Part shown: positions 24,165 through 33,692 of the stretch, in pieces
How the letters are laid out: each line of letters opens with the position of its first letter
Numbering within the stretch: position 1 is the first letter of the stretch
From: Klebsiella quasivariicola
GTDB taxonomy: Bacteria; Pseudomonadota; Gammaproteobacteria; Enterobacterales; Enterobacteriaceae
Assembly (NCBI RefSeq): GCF_002269255.1
Contig: NZ_CP022823.1
Span: 2,108,001-2,172,000, forward strand
Reading direction: 5' to 3'
Length of the DNA stretch: 64,000 nucleotides
Notes under the pieces: model-generated
Told to the model about the DNA's origin: nothing
What the model saw: the letters and a program-made list of their open reading frames with translations, nothing else
Database searches by the model: none
Made by a program: the position numbers and the translations under genes

Positions 24165-24731
24165 TTAACCGGCGAAATGGCTCCAGAGGATTTCGCTACC
24201 GATACCAATCAACACGATACCGCCGAGGATTTCGGCCCGTTTACCCAACAGCGGGCCAATAAAACGGCCGACCATGATCCCCAGCGTTGACATAAGAAAC
24301 GTCGCGCAGCCGATCGCCAGGGCGGTGGTCACAATGCTGACCTGCAGGAAGGCCAGACCGACGCCGACAGCCATGGCGTCGAGGCTGGTGGCAAAGGCAG
24401 TGGTGACTAGCAACCAGAAGCCATGTCGGCGGGGGGCCTCGCACGCCTCGTCGCTGTCGCCACGAAAACCTTCGACGATCATTCGCCCACCGAGAAACAC
24501 CAGCAAAATAAAGGCAATCCAGTGGTTCCATTCAAGGACAAACTGACTGGCCAGCATGCCGAGCCCCCAGCCGACCAGCGGCGTCAGGGTTTCAATGACA
24601 CCAAAAATCAGCCCGGTGCGCACAGCTTCTGAGAATTTGGGTTTATGCAGGGTGGCGCCTTTGCCGATAGAAGCCGCGAAGGCGTCCATGGACATGCCGA
24701 AGGCGAGAAGAATGGTAGCGGATAAATTCAT
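24165..24731 (-). CDS. mntP: Manganese exporter MntP
   Basis: 188 residues, the same as E. coli MntP (YebN). Six-helix inner-membrane Mn(II) exporter, a duplicated three-helix unit: FGMSMDAFAASIGKG with its conserved aspartate in the first half and FATSLDAMAVGVGLAF in the second. The ATG at 24731 gives MNLSATILLAFGM; the open frame upstream lies inside the riboswitch leader. Expression is controlled by that leader and, in E. coli, by MntR. It ends 3 bp from rlmA, convergent. Confidence 0.96.
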   Translation of the reverse strand: MNLSATILLAFGMSMDAFAASIGKGATLHKPKFSEAVRTGLIFGVIETLTPLVGWGLGMLASQFVLEWNHWIAFILLVFLGGRMIVEGFRGDSDEACEAPRRHGFWLLVTTAFATSLDAMAVGVGLAFLQVSIVTTALAIGCATFLMSTLGIMVGRFIGPLLGKRAEILGGIVLIGIGSEILWSHFAG

Positions 24732-24829
24732 GTGCGTGTCCTGACCGGGGATAATCCATATGACACATCGCTGCCCCCAGTAAATATACGCGGAGCCGCT
24801 CAATGGCTGAGCAATACGTACAGCAGTGA

Positions 24830-24950
24830 TGTATCTATGGTCTCGCCTGATTGAATCACTTCAACCCGTACGTGCCACGTTTTGCAACGAGTATGTTGAC
24901 ACGCACATTCCCCGACAGACAGGAAATTGGCTACTCCCCAACGACGGGCG
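24830..24950 (-). ncRNA. yybP-ykoY manganese riboswitch of mntP
   Basis: The minus strand before mntP carries the conserved core of this aptamer: TTGGGGAGTAGCC at 24944-24929 and GGCGAGACC at 24847-24839, with paired arms between. The motif binds Mn(II) and turns on mntP in E. coli. About 100 nt of expression platform follow up to the start codon. Boundaries are approximate. Confidence 0.88.
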
Positions 24951-25082
24951 CAACCTTAACATATTTTTAGAATATAAAACAATAACAGAAGATGGCTATT
25001 TTACCAACCAAATGATAACGATTTTCATTTAAATTTATAAGTAAATTAATAGTTAATAAAATGAATGACGATGGATGGGAAA

Positions 25083-25143
25083 ATATAGCCAGGGCTATAT
25101 AATTTCCCACATGAAAACTGGAAAAATATAGCGCTGGCTATAT
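25083..25143. repeat. Two near-identical AT-rich palindromes
   Basis: ATATAGCC-AG-GGCTATAT at 25083-25100 and ATATAGC-GCTG-GCTATAT at 25126-25143, both dyad-symmetric with the same arms and 25 bp apart, just after the yobD stop. They may act as paired operators or as a terminator structure; I recognise no regulator for them. Confidence 0.6.
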
Positions 25144-25150
25144 TCTTAAC

Positions 25151-25609
25151 TTACTGAGTTGAAACGAGAAGTTTGTAAATCTTCTCCAGATCGTCGATAT
25201 TTCGTACGCGTATAAGTAGCCGCCGTTGCTCTAATTGCATCACCAGCACGCCATCTTCAGATAAATTCATCTCTTTAATCCGCTGATATTCTATCCACAC
25301 GTTGGCGAAGAAAAATCCACGCGGCTTAAAAATGATTTTCGGCGTGCGGATCCAGAATAAATAGAAACCCATCAGCGCCAGGGCAGATAATAGCCAGGTG
25401 GTGATGACCGTGCCGTGCTGGGTGATGTTGTTATAGATCAGAATGGCAATGAGGCCGACAAAGATGATGCCGTCAACGCGGCTGCGGCGAAGCAGGGGGA
25501 CCGCCAGCAGTACCGGGCCGTTCCGCCGCGGCATGATAAACTGGTCGTACACGGCGTAGGCCAGTAGCGCAAGGATAAACAGGATGATTACCAGGTCCGT
25601 GAATGTCAT
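25151..25609 (-). CDS. yobD: YobD, DUF986 inner-membrane protein
   Basis: 152 residues, as in E. coli YobD. Three hydrophobic helices: LVIILFILALLAYAV (near 6-20), VDGIIFVGLIAILIY (near 46-60) and TTWLLSALALMGFYLFW (near 70-86); the C-terminal half is soluble (NVWIEYQRIKEMNLSEDG, VRNIDDLEKIYKLL). The ATG at 25609 starts MTFTDLVIIL; the open frame upstream crosses the man terminator and is not coding. Function unknown. It follows manXYZ on the same strand, behind a terminator. Confidence 0.92.
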   Translation of the reverse strand: MTFTDLVIILFILALLAYAVYDQFIMPRRNGPVLLAVPLLRRSRVDGIIFVGLIAILIYNNITQHGTVITTWLLSALALMGFYLFWIRTPKIIFKPRGFFFANVWIEYQRIKEMNLSEDGVLVMQLEQRRLLIRVRNIDDLEKIYKLLVSTQ

Positions 25610-25629
25610 TGCTTTGCGTTTCTCCTGAT

Positions 25630-25657
25630 AAAAAAAAGCCGGGGGCAAGCCCCCGGC
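25630..25657 (-). terminator. Terminator of manXYZ
   Basis: GCCGGGGGC pairs with GCCCCCGGC across a 2-nt loop; on the minus strand it is followed by seven Ts. It lies 15 bp after the manZ stop. Confidence 0.93.
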
Positions 25658-25671
25658 GTACAGCTCGAAAA

Positions 25672-26523
25672 TTACAGACCCAGCAGGCCGACCGCGTAAC
25701 CGGCGATACCGATGACGAAGAAGCCAACGATGATCCACAGCGGGTTAACTTTCTTACGCAGCAGCCACATACAGGCGAAGGTCAGCAGCAGCGGCACCAG
25801 GCCCGGCATCAGCTGGTCGAGGATAGTCTGCACGGTGGTGACGTGAACCTGTCCGTCAGAGCCGGTGATTTTTGACACCACCATCGGAATGTTTACGTGC
25901 GTCCACTTGTTAACCAGTGCCCCCATGACAAACAGGCCGAGGATAGATGCCCCCTCAGTCAGTTTCTGCAGGAAGCCGCCGCCCATATCTTTAACGATGT
26001 CGACGCCTTTGCGGTAACCGTAGGCGACGCCGTAGTAACGGGTCAGCAGGCGCACGGCGTTGAACAGGATAAAGAACAGCAGAGGACCGAGCAGGCTACC
26101 GCTCATTGCTATCCCGGCGCCTAAAGCGGCGAACACGGGACGTACGGTACCCCAGAAGATCGGGTCGCCGACGCCGGCCAGCGGCCCCATCAAGCCGACT
26201 TTGATACCGTTGATGGCGCCATCGTCAATTTCTGCGCCATTGGCGCGCTGCTCTTCCATCGCCAGCGTGACGCCCAGTACCGGAGCGGCAACGTAAGGGT
26301 GGGTGTTGAAGAACTCAAGGTGACGTTTAATCGCCTGCTTACGCGCATCGTTGTTCTCAGGGTACAGACGGCGAATAGCCGGAACCATGGAGAAGCAGAA
26401 GCCCAGCGCCTGCATACGTTCGAAGTTCCATGAACCCTGGAACAGGTTAGAACGAATGAACACGCCACGAATATCACTCTGAGTGAGTTTTTTCTCGGTG
26501 GTATTTTTAGTCATATCAACCAT
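25672..26523 (-). CDS. manZ: Mannose PTS component EIID
   Basis: 283 residues, the same as E. coli ManZ. Membrane subunit of the mannose-family phosphotransferase system, forming the sugar channel with ManY; also a target of mannose-family bacteriocins and needed for lambda DNA entry in E. coli. Signature segments are SDIRGVFIRSNLFQGSWNFE near the N terminus and GVGDPIFWGTVRP near residue 130, with membrane helices in the C-terminal half. The ATG at 26523 is preceded by AGGTGAG. It is 12 bp after manY. Confidence 0.97.
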   Translation of the reverse strand: MVDMTKNTTEKKLTQSDIRGVFIRSNLFQGSWNFERMQALGFCFSMVPAIRRLYPENNDARKQAIKRHLEFFNTHPYVAAPVLGVTLAMEEQRANGAEIDDGAINGIKVGLMGPLAGVGDPIFWGTVRPVFAALGAGIAMSGSLLGPLLFFILFNAVRLLTRYYGVAYGYRKGVDIVKDMGGGFLQKLTEGASILGLFVMGALVNKWTHVNIPMVVSKITGSDGQVHVTTVQTILDQLMPGLVPLLLTFACMWLLRKKVNPLWIIVGFFVIGIAGYAVGLLGL

Positions 26524-26535
26524 TTCGCTCACCTG

Positions 26536-27336
26536 TTAGTCCAGTTCGTTATCGAGATCGTTGTTGCCAGCCGCCTGAGCCGGGGCACCCGCGACGCGGT
26601 TATATTTCGGGCTCAGCTGGATGTAGAGGATAGCCATAACCGCACCAATCACACCCAGCGCAACCAGGTTGAAGTTGGTGAAAGCGGCGGTGACGAAGCC
26701 GAGGTAGAAGAACGGCATCAGGTAGCCTGCGCGCATCATGTTGATAACCATCGCATAACCGACAACCACGATCATACCGCCGGCGATGTTCAGACCGCTG
26801 GTGACCACTTCAGGGATCGCGTTCAGCAGGCCCTGGACTTCGCTGGTACCGACGGAAATGGCGACGATGACGGCCGGGATAGCGATACGCATCGCCTGCA
26901 GGAACAAGGACGAGACGTGCAACCACGACAGGGCGGTCAGGTTGCCATTCTCCGCCGCTTTATCTGCCGCGTGCTGGAAGGCTACGGTGATGGTACGAAC
27001 GATAATGGTCAGCACCTGGCCTGCCGCCGCCAGCGGGATAGCCAGCGCGATACCGGCACCGATGCTCTGATGGCCGGCAATAACCAGAACGGTGGAAATA
27101 ATGGACGCCAGCGCGGCATCAGGGGCAACCGCCGCACCGATGTTCATCCAACCCAGAGCGATCATTTCCAGCGTACCGCCGATGATAATACCGGTTTTCA
27201 TATCGCCGAGAACGGCGCCAATCAGCGTACAAGCGACCAGAGGACGGTGGAACTGAAATTCATCAAGCACCGACTCCATACCCGCAATACACGCGACGAT
27301 GAACACCAGCACAATCTGAAGAAGGGTAATCTCCAT
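26536..27336 (-). CDS. manY: Mannose PTS component EIIC
   Basis: 266 residues (E. coli ManY 266). Polytopic inner-membrane EIIC subunit that binds and translocates mannose, glucose, glucosamine, N-acetylglucosamine and related hexoses. The family signature GGTLEMIALGWMNIGAAVAPD lies near residues 53-73 (seen as GGTLEMIALGWM then NIGAAVAPD); hydrophobic helices fill the rest, with a polar tail ending NNDLDNELD. It lies 56 bp after manX in the operon manXYZ. Confidence 0.97.
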   Translation of the reverse strand: MEITLLQIVLVFIVACIAGMESVLDEFQFHRPLVACTLIGAVLGDMKTGIIIGGTLEMIALGWMNIGAAVAPDAALASIISTVLVIAGHQSIGAGIALAIPLAAAGQVLTIIVRTITVAFQHAADKAAENGNLTALSWLHVSSLFLQAMRIAIPAVIVAISVGTSEVQGLLNAIPEVVTSGLNIAGGMIVVVGYAMVINMMRAGYLMPFFYLGFVTAAFTNFNLVALGVIGAVMAILYIQLSPKYNRVAGAPAQAAGNNDLDNELD

Positions 27337-27392
27337 TGTACTTCTCCTGTTGATTAAGTCTTAAAGTGAAAACTGGGGCGCGATCGGCCGGG

Positions 27393-28364
27393 TTATTTAT
27401 CAACCTTGGCGATCAGATCCATCATTTTCAGTTTCGGGTCGGTGGACACTTTACGTGCCTCCAGCTCGATACCGCGTGCGTTCAGCTTGTTAAACGCCTC
27501 AATATCTTTGGCATCGACCGAAATCGCGTTGTTAACCTGGGTTTTGCCCTGGCGGAACGCCATACCACCGATGTTGACGCTGGTGATTTTCACGCCGCCC
27601 TCGACGATACGCTCAACGTCGGTCGGGTTAGTAAACAGCAGCATGACGCGCTGCCCGGCGTACATCGGGTTGTTGTAAACGCGGATCATTTTGGCGACGT
27701 CCACCACGTGGGCGGTGACGCCCGGTGGTGCAACCTGGGTCAGCAGGGTTTTGCGCACCGTATCCGCGGCCACTTCGTCGCTGACGACGATGATGCGGGT
27801 GACGTTGGTCTCTTTGGTCCAGCGGGTGGCGACCTGACCATGGATCAGGCGGTCGTCAATGCGCGCGAGGCCAATCACCATGTAGTCGTTCGGGCCCATC
27901 GGTTTGGCCGGCGCGGCGGCTTTTGGCGCCGCGGCAGGGGCTGGCGCGGGAGCCGCTTTTTCCACCGGTTTGGCCTTCAGCGCTTTCACGCCTTCGCTAC
28001 CGGTCTCCACCGCTAAGGCGACCAGTTCATCAAACGAAGGGTCATCATCGCGGGCCATGAAGGTTTCCACCAGCATCGGGATGTTAACCCCGGCGATGAC
28101 TTCGTAATGCTCTTTATCGACGACAATGCGGCTCGCAGCGTTGAACGGGCTGCCTCCCCATGTATCGACGAGAAATAGCACGCCTTTACTGGTATCCAGT
28201 TTTGCCAACTGGGCATTGTATTTCTCGATCAGCGTTTCGGCGTTTTCACCCGGAACGAAATCGATCCAGCCAACGTTTTCCTGCTCGCCCAACAGCATCT
28301 CTGCTGTTTTCAGCAGCTGTTCTGCAGCCCAACCATGTGTGCCTATTACAATAGCAATCGTCAC
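27393..28364 (-). CDS. manX: Mannose PTS component EIIAB
   Basis: 323 residues (E. coli ManX 323). Cytoplasmic fusion of the IIA and IIB domains. Phosphate passes from HPr to H10 (GTHGWAAEQ) in IIA, then to H175 (DDRLIHGQVATRW) in IIB and on to the sugar carried by ManYZ. An Ala/Pro-rich hinge (about 137-156) joins the domains. First gene of the man operon; its upstream region holds two Mlc/NagC-type sites, in line with known control by Mlc, NagC and CRP in E. coli. Confidence 0.98.
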   Translation of the reverse strand: MTIAIVIGTHGWAAEQLLKTAEMLLGEQENVGWIDFVPGENAETLIEKYNAQLAKLDTSKGVLFLVDTWGGSPFNAASRIVVDKEHYEVIAGVNIPMLVETFMARDDDPSFDELVALAVETGSEGVKALKAKPVEKAAPAPAPAAAPKAAAPAKPMGPNDYMVIGLARIDDRLIHGQVATRWTKETNVTRIIVVSDEVAADTVRKTLLTQVAPPGVTAHVVDVAKMIRVYNNPMYAGQRVMLLFTNPTDVERIVEGGVKITSVNIGGMAFRQGKTQVNNAISVDAKDIEAFNKLNARGIELEARKVSTDPKLKMMDLIAKVDK

Positions 28365-28480
28365 TTGCTACCTCCTTTATTATCGTGAATGCATCATCTG
28401 CTTTGATACATCCTGAATCACTCTTGAGGACAAAATCGATTCAGTTAGGGTGTAAGATAGAAAATAGTTACTACCGCGAA

Positions 28481-28504
28481 TTATTTTAGACAGTGAAAAA
28501 ATAA
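28481..28504. promoter_or_regulatory. Mlc/NagC-type operator 1 of manX
   Basis: TTATTTT-N9(AGACAGTGA)-AAAATAA-like dyad: the arms TTATTTT and AAAAATAA frame the centre, as in the Mlc/NagC consensus. It lies about 120 bp before the manX start. A TGTGA half-site of a possible CRP site follows at 28509. Confidence 0.65.
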
Positions 28505-28544
28505 TTAATGTGATGAAGATCCGTTAATCAGGCATCGCCTGGTA

Positions 28545-28567
28545 ATAATTTTGCAGCGCAAAAAATA
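28545..28567. promoter_or_regulatory. Mlc/NagC-type operator 2 of manX
   Basis: ATAATTTTGCAGCGC followed by AAAAAATA, a second dyad with the TTTTGC...GC-AAAA pattern of NagC/Mlc sites, 64 bp from the first. Paired sites allow looping, as at E. coli manX. Confidence 0.55.
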
Positions 28568-28624
28568 GCCTTAGTTATTGCAAATTCAGGTAAATTTTTT
28601 CCAATTTCGATCTATATTTTGCTA

Positions 28625-28641
28625 TGTTTAACTTCCGTTTA
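28625..28641 (+). promoter_or_regulatory. PhoP box of the yoaE leader
   Basis: TGTTTA-ACTTC-CGTTTA: an almost perfect (T/G)GTTTA-N5-(T/G)GTTTA direct repeat pointing toward yoaE. A -10-like TATAGG starts 12 bp later at 28654, the standard PhoP promoter layout. Binding is inferred. Confidence 0.68.
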
Positions 28642-28673
28642 ATTACTCAGGAGTATAGGGCATAGCCCGCAGT

Positions 28674-28823
28674 ATGGACCGTCATCGACGTCTTTTCACT
28701 TTCTGGCACCTGGTTGCCACCTCCACGCATCACGCTTTTCTCTCAGCACCTATTGTCGCGCCCATGCATGACATGGCGATGACTCAGCTTGCCGCTAACC
28801 GGAGTCGTACATGGAATTGTTAA
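28674..28823 (+). CDS. Leader ORF overlapping the yoaE start
   Basis: 49 codons: MDRHRRLFTFWHLVATSTHH, then AFLSAPIVAPMHDM and AMTQLAANRSRTWNC, stop at 28821-28823. The stop lies inside yoaE, whose ATG is at 28811, so the ORFs overlap by 13 bp in a different frame, which suggests translational coupling. If the -10 at 28654 is right, transcription starts about 8 bp before this ATG, so it would be nearly leaderless; no good ribosome site is seen. It is rich in His, Thr and Ala and has no known domain. A leader ORF named yoaL has been described before E. coli yoaE as I recall, but I cannot confirm that this is its homologue. Confidence 0.5.
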   Translation: MDRHRRLFTFWHLVATSTHHAFLSAPIVAPMHDMAMTQLAANRSRTWNC

Positions 28824-30370
28824 TGGATCCCTCAATCTGGGCTGGCCTGTTGACGCTTATCGTTCTGGAGATTGTGCTCGGTATCGACAACCTGGTGTTT
28901 ATTGCCATCCTGGCGGACAAACTGCCGCCGAAGCAGCGCGATAAAGCGCGACTGATCGGCCTTTCGCTGGCGCTGGTGATGCGCCTGGGGCTGCTGTCGG
29001 TGATCTCCTGGATGGTGACCCTGACGAAGCCGCTGATTACTATCGCTGATTTCTCCTTTTCCGGGCGCGACCTTATCATGCTGCTCGGCGGGATCTTCTT
29101 GCTGTTTAAGGCGACGACTGAACTGCATGAGCGGCTGGAAAACCGCCAGCACGATAGCGGTCACGGTAAAGGGTATGCCAGTTTCTGGGTGGTGGTGCTG
29201 CAGATCGTGGTGCTGGACGCCGTCTTCTCTCTGGATGCGGTGATCACGGCGGTCGGGATGGTTAACCATCTGCCGGTGATGATGGCGGCGGTGGTGATCG
29301 CCATGATCATGATGCTGCTGGCGTCGAAGCCATTGACGCGCTTTGTCAACCAGCACCCGACGGTGGTGGTGCTCTGTCTGAGCTTCCTGTTGATGATCGG
29401 CCTGAGCCTAGTGGCGGAAGGGTTTGGCTTCCATATTCCGAAAGGGTATCTGTACGCGGCGATCGGTTTCTCGATCATCATCGAGTTCTTTAACCAGGTG
29501 GCGCGACGCAACTTTGTCCGACATCAGTCGACGCTGCCGCTGCGTGCCCGTACCGCGGATGCGATCCTGCGCCTGATGGGCGGCCGGAAACAGACCTCCG
29601 TCAGCCATGACGCCGACAGCCCGGCAGCCATACCGGTGCCGGAAGGGGCGTTTGCCGAAGAAGAACGTTACATGATTAACGGCGTGCTGACGCTGGCCCA
29701 GCGCTCCCTGCGCGGTATTATGACCCCGCGCGGTGAAATCAGCTGGGTCGACGCCGAACAGAGTGATGACGAAATTCGTCGTCAGCTGCTGTCGTCGCCG
29801 CACAGTCTGTTCCCGGTCTGCCGCGGAGAGCTGGATGAAATCATCGGTATCGTGCGGGCGAAAGAGTTGCTGGTGGCCCTTGAGGCGGGAGAAAACGTTG
29901 CGGCGCTGGCCTCTGCCTCCCCGGCGATTGTCGTCCCGGAAACGCTGGACCCGATCAATCTGCTCGGCGTTCTGCGCCGCGCGCGCGGCAGCTTTGTCAT
30001 CGTGACCAACGAGTTTGGCATGGTACAGGGGCTGGTGACGCCGCTGGACGTCCTGGAAGCCATCGCCGGTGAATTCCCGGATGCCGATGAGACGCCGGAG
30101 ATCGTCATTGACGGCGATGGCTGGCTGATCAAAGGCTCGACCGACTTGCATGCGCTGCAGCAGGCGCTTGGACTGGATGCGCTGGTCAATGAAGATGAGG
30201 ATATTGCCACGGTGGCCGGGTTGGTGATCGCCGTCAATGGCCATATCCCGCGCATTGGCGACACCGTGTCGCTACCGCCGCTGCAGTTTACCGTGGTGGA
30301 AGCGAATGATTACCGGGTCGACCTGGTCCGCGCGGTGGTCACCCGTCCGCTGAGCGACGAAGAAGAGTAA
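28811..30370 (+). CDS. yoaE: YoaE, TerC-family membrane protein with CBS and CorC/HlyC domains
   Basis: 519 residues (E. coli YoaE 518). N-terminal TerC-type membrane domain (about 1-240), with acidic residues in helices such as LEIVLGIDNLVFIAILADKL and VLDAVFSLDAVITAVGMV; then a CBS pair (about 300-430, GIMTPRGEISWVDAEQSDDE, VVPETLDPINLLGVL, EFGMVQGLVTPLDVLEAI) and a C-terminal transporter-associated domain (DGDGWLIKGSTDLHAL, IPRIGDTVSLPPLQF). TerC proteins are linked to metal (manganese) export; the substrate of YoaE is unsettled. Divergent from manX, with a PhoP box and leader ORF upstream. Confidence 0.95.
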   Translation: MELLMDPSIWAGLLTLIVLEIVLGIDNLVFIAILADKLPPKQRDKARLIGLSLALVMRLGLLSVISWMVTLTKPLITIADFSFSGRDLIMLLGGIFLLFKATTELHERLENRQHDSGHGKGYASFWVVVLQIVVLDAVFSLDAVITAVGMVNHLPVMMAAVVIAMIMMLLASKPLTRFVNQHPTVVVLCLSFLLMIGLSLVAEGFGFHIPKGYLYAAIGFSIIIEFFNQVARRNFVRHQSTLPLRARTADAILRLMGGRKQTSVSHDADSPAAIPVPEGAFAEEERYMINGVLTLAQRSLRGIMTPRGEISWVDAEQSDDEIRRQLLSSPHSLFPVCRGELDEIIGIVRAKELLVALEAGENVAALASASPAIVVPETLDPINLLGVLRRARGSFVIVTNEFGMVQGLVTPLDVLEAIAGEFPDADETPEIVIDGDGWLIKGSTDLHALQQALGLDALVNEDEDIATVAGLVIAVNGHIPRIGDTVSLPPLQFTVVEANDYRVDLVRAVVTRPLSDEEE

Positions 30371-30378
30371 TTGCCCTG

Positions 30379-30403
30379 CTCGTCGGCCCCTGTGGCCGGC
30401 GAG
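30379..30403. terminator. Hairpin between yoaE and the EAL gene
   Basis: CTCGTCGGCC pairs with GGCCGGCGAG (one T-G pair), loop CCTGT, between two convergent stops. T tail is weak on both sides. Confidence 0.6.
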
Positions 30404-31975
30404 CTATTCTCCCCCCTCGCTTTTCTGCCCCTCTCTGTCTGCCAGCCACGCCGGAAACGCCTCTATCGGCATCGGCCGGGCATAATAAAATCCCTGCAGC
30501 ACATCGACGCCGTGGCCCCGGAGATAGCTTTCCTGCTCCAGCGTCTCCACCCCTTCGGCCACGGTAACGATATTCAGACGGTCGGCGAGGGCTATAATAA
30601 TATCCGTCACCGTGGCATTGACGCTGTCTATCCCGACGGAACTGGTAAACGAGCGGTCGATCTTCAGCACGTCCGGCCGCAGTTTTTCCAGCCACGAGAG
30701 CGAGCTGTTACCGGTGCCAAAATCATCTATCGCCAGCTGGACCCCTTTTAAATGCAAATGTTCGGCCATGTGCTGGTCGCCATCCTGCAGGACATCACGT
30801 TCGGTGAGTTCAACCACCAGCTGTTGTACCGGATTGACGCTAAACCAGTAATTGTGCAGGTCATGCAGCAGCAAACCGTGTGCAAAGTGACGGGCAGCGA
30901 CATTAATCGCGATATGAAAATGCGGCTCGCTGGGGAAGGCGTCCAGGCGGCGGGCGGTTTCGGCGATCACATAGCGGGTGAGGGGAATAATCAGATTGTC
31001 CCCTTCGGCGATGGGAATAAATACCTCGGGCGAAATCTCGCCGCGGCGGGGGTTGTTCCAGCGCAGCAGGATCTCAACCCCGCAGCAGCGTCCGCTGCGC
31101 GCATCCTGCAGCGGCTGGCACCAGAGGGCAAACTCCCTGGCCGAAATGCCAAGGCTTATTTCCCGCGAGAAACTCATTCTGCCCGCGGTGGCCAGCCAGG
31201 CGATACCGGTCATTAACAGGCTGAAGATCAGCGCCAGCGGCAGCTCACCGGGCAGCTCTTCAAGAGCGATGGCCGTGGCGCCGGGGCCGTTGATGTTGAC
31301 GGTAAAAGGAAACTCCGTCGAGCGCTGGCGATAAATCACCGTTCCCTGCGGAGCATGCGCTTTATCAAGAAGCCCATGGCTGCTGCTAAAATAACGGTCG
31401 CCAACCTGCAGGCTGACGTCGCTGATCAGGGCCGATTTTTCATTAAGAATTAAGGTTCCCAGCAGCTCGATATTGAACATCAACATCACACCATCCAGGC
31501 CGCTCTCCGAGGCTGGATACCACTGAATTAGCACCGGTGTGCCTTTAAGCAGCGAATTGTCCGTTGAAAAGAGCAGCAGAGGATGATGCGCCGGCAGCGC
31601 GGGCTGCAGCTGGTGTAAATTCGCCTGCCGCTGGCCAAAGATACTTGAACAGTAGATCGTGCCCGACGACACCAGGGCGATGGAACGAACAGTTTGTAGC
31701 GAGGCTGCCATTTTGCGCAGCGTCAGATGAATATCCATGCAGGGTTTATCGACCAGCGACAACAGCGTCTCCCGCTCCACGCTTAGCGGGCGCAGAATAT
31801 TATCCAGCGCCGTAACCCGCTGGCTGGCGGCGGTACGAATAGCATCTTCATTTACGCTACGCTGTGAAATAAATCGAATGGCTAAGGTAGCGCCGAGGGT
31901 TATCAGCGCTACCAACAGGCAGACAATAATGCGTTTGCGACGATAGGCCGTAATGACTTTTTGTGCAGTCTGCAT
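30404..31975 (-). CDS. pdeD: Cyclic-di-GMP phosphodiesterase with CSS sensor domain
   Basis: 523 residues (E. coli PdeD/YoaD 532). Two membrane helices (near 17-35 and 236-255) flank a periplasmic CSS domain with DKPC near the start and the signature IYCSSIFG. The cytoplasmic EAL domain hydrolyses c-di-GMP: GVEILLRWNNP (the usual EALLRW is here EILLRW), AINVAARHF, LTERDVL, DDFGTGNSSLSWLEKL, DVLKIDRSF and VAEGVETLEQ are all present. The CSS cysteines are kept reduced or oxidised through DsbA/DsbB, encoded in part in this window. The ATG at 31975 is chosen over a GTG nine bases upstream because of the AGGG spacing. Convergent with yoaE. Confidence 0.92.
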   Translation of the reverse strand: MQTAQKVITAYRRKRIIVCLLVALITLGATLAIRFISQRSVNEDAIRTAASQRVTALDNILRPLSVERETLLSLVDKPCMDIHLTLRKMAASLQTVRSIALVSSGTIYCSSIFGQRQANLHQLQPALPAHHPLLLFSTDNSLLKGTPVLIQWYPASESGLDGVMLMFNIELLGTLILNEKSALISDVSLQVGDRYFSSSHGLLDKAHAPQGTVIYRQRSTEFPFTVNINGPGATAIALEELPGELPLALIFSLLMTGIAWLATAGRMSFSREISLGISAREFALWCQPLQDARSGRCCGVEILLRWNNPRRGEISPEVFIPIAEGDNLIIPLTRYVIAETARRLDAFPSEPHFHIAINVAARHFAHGLLLHDLHNYWFSVNPVQQLVVELTERDVLQDGDQHMAEHLHLKGVQLAIDDFGTGNSSLSWLEKLRPDVLKIDRSFTSSVGIDSVNATVTDIIIALADRLNIVTVAEGVETLEQESYLRGHGVDVLQGFYYARPMPIEAFPAWLADREGQKSEGGE

Positions 31976-32059
31976 GTGCGACACCCTGTCGACAGGACGA
32001 GTGGTTAAGCGTGGCTTATTTAATAGAGCAATTGTAGTGGCAGAATATCGCTAGGTATA

Positions 32060-32090
32060 GAAAAAAGAAAATGCGCCACTGAGGGCGCAT
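32060..32090 (-). terminator. Terminator of sdaA
   Basis: ATGCGCC pairs with GGCGCAT across a 6-nt loop; on the minus strand TTTTCTTTTTTC follows. It lies 75 bp past the sdaA stop. Confidence 0.8.
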
Positions 32091-32165
32091 CAGAAAGGCA
32101 GAGGACGTTCACTCCCCGAGGCAAGACGTCGGCGCCTCTGGCGGGCGTAAACGAAAGCGAACAGT

Positions 32166-33530
<1,365 letters not shown>

Positions 33531-33692
33531 GATAATACTCCTGACAGGGTTACCGCGGGTGCGGTAACGATGTAATAACTGCGCATAGTGTAAGAGGGAA
33601 GCGCCCTGTCAGTTCAACTATTCACATGAATTAAACTAATGGATAACCGCGATTTTACTAATAGTGAGAGCGCCCTCTCATAATCAGTATAG

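Noticed and set aside
24826..25032. 68-codon plus-strand ORF upstream of mntP
   Set aside because: It is the reverse of the manganese riboswitch.
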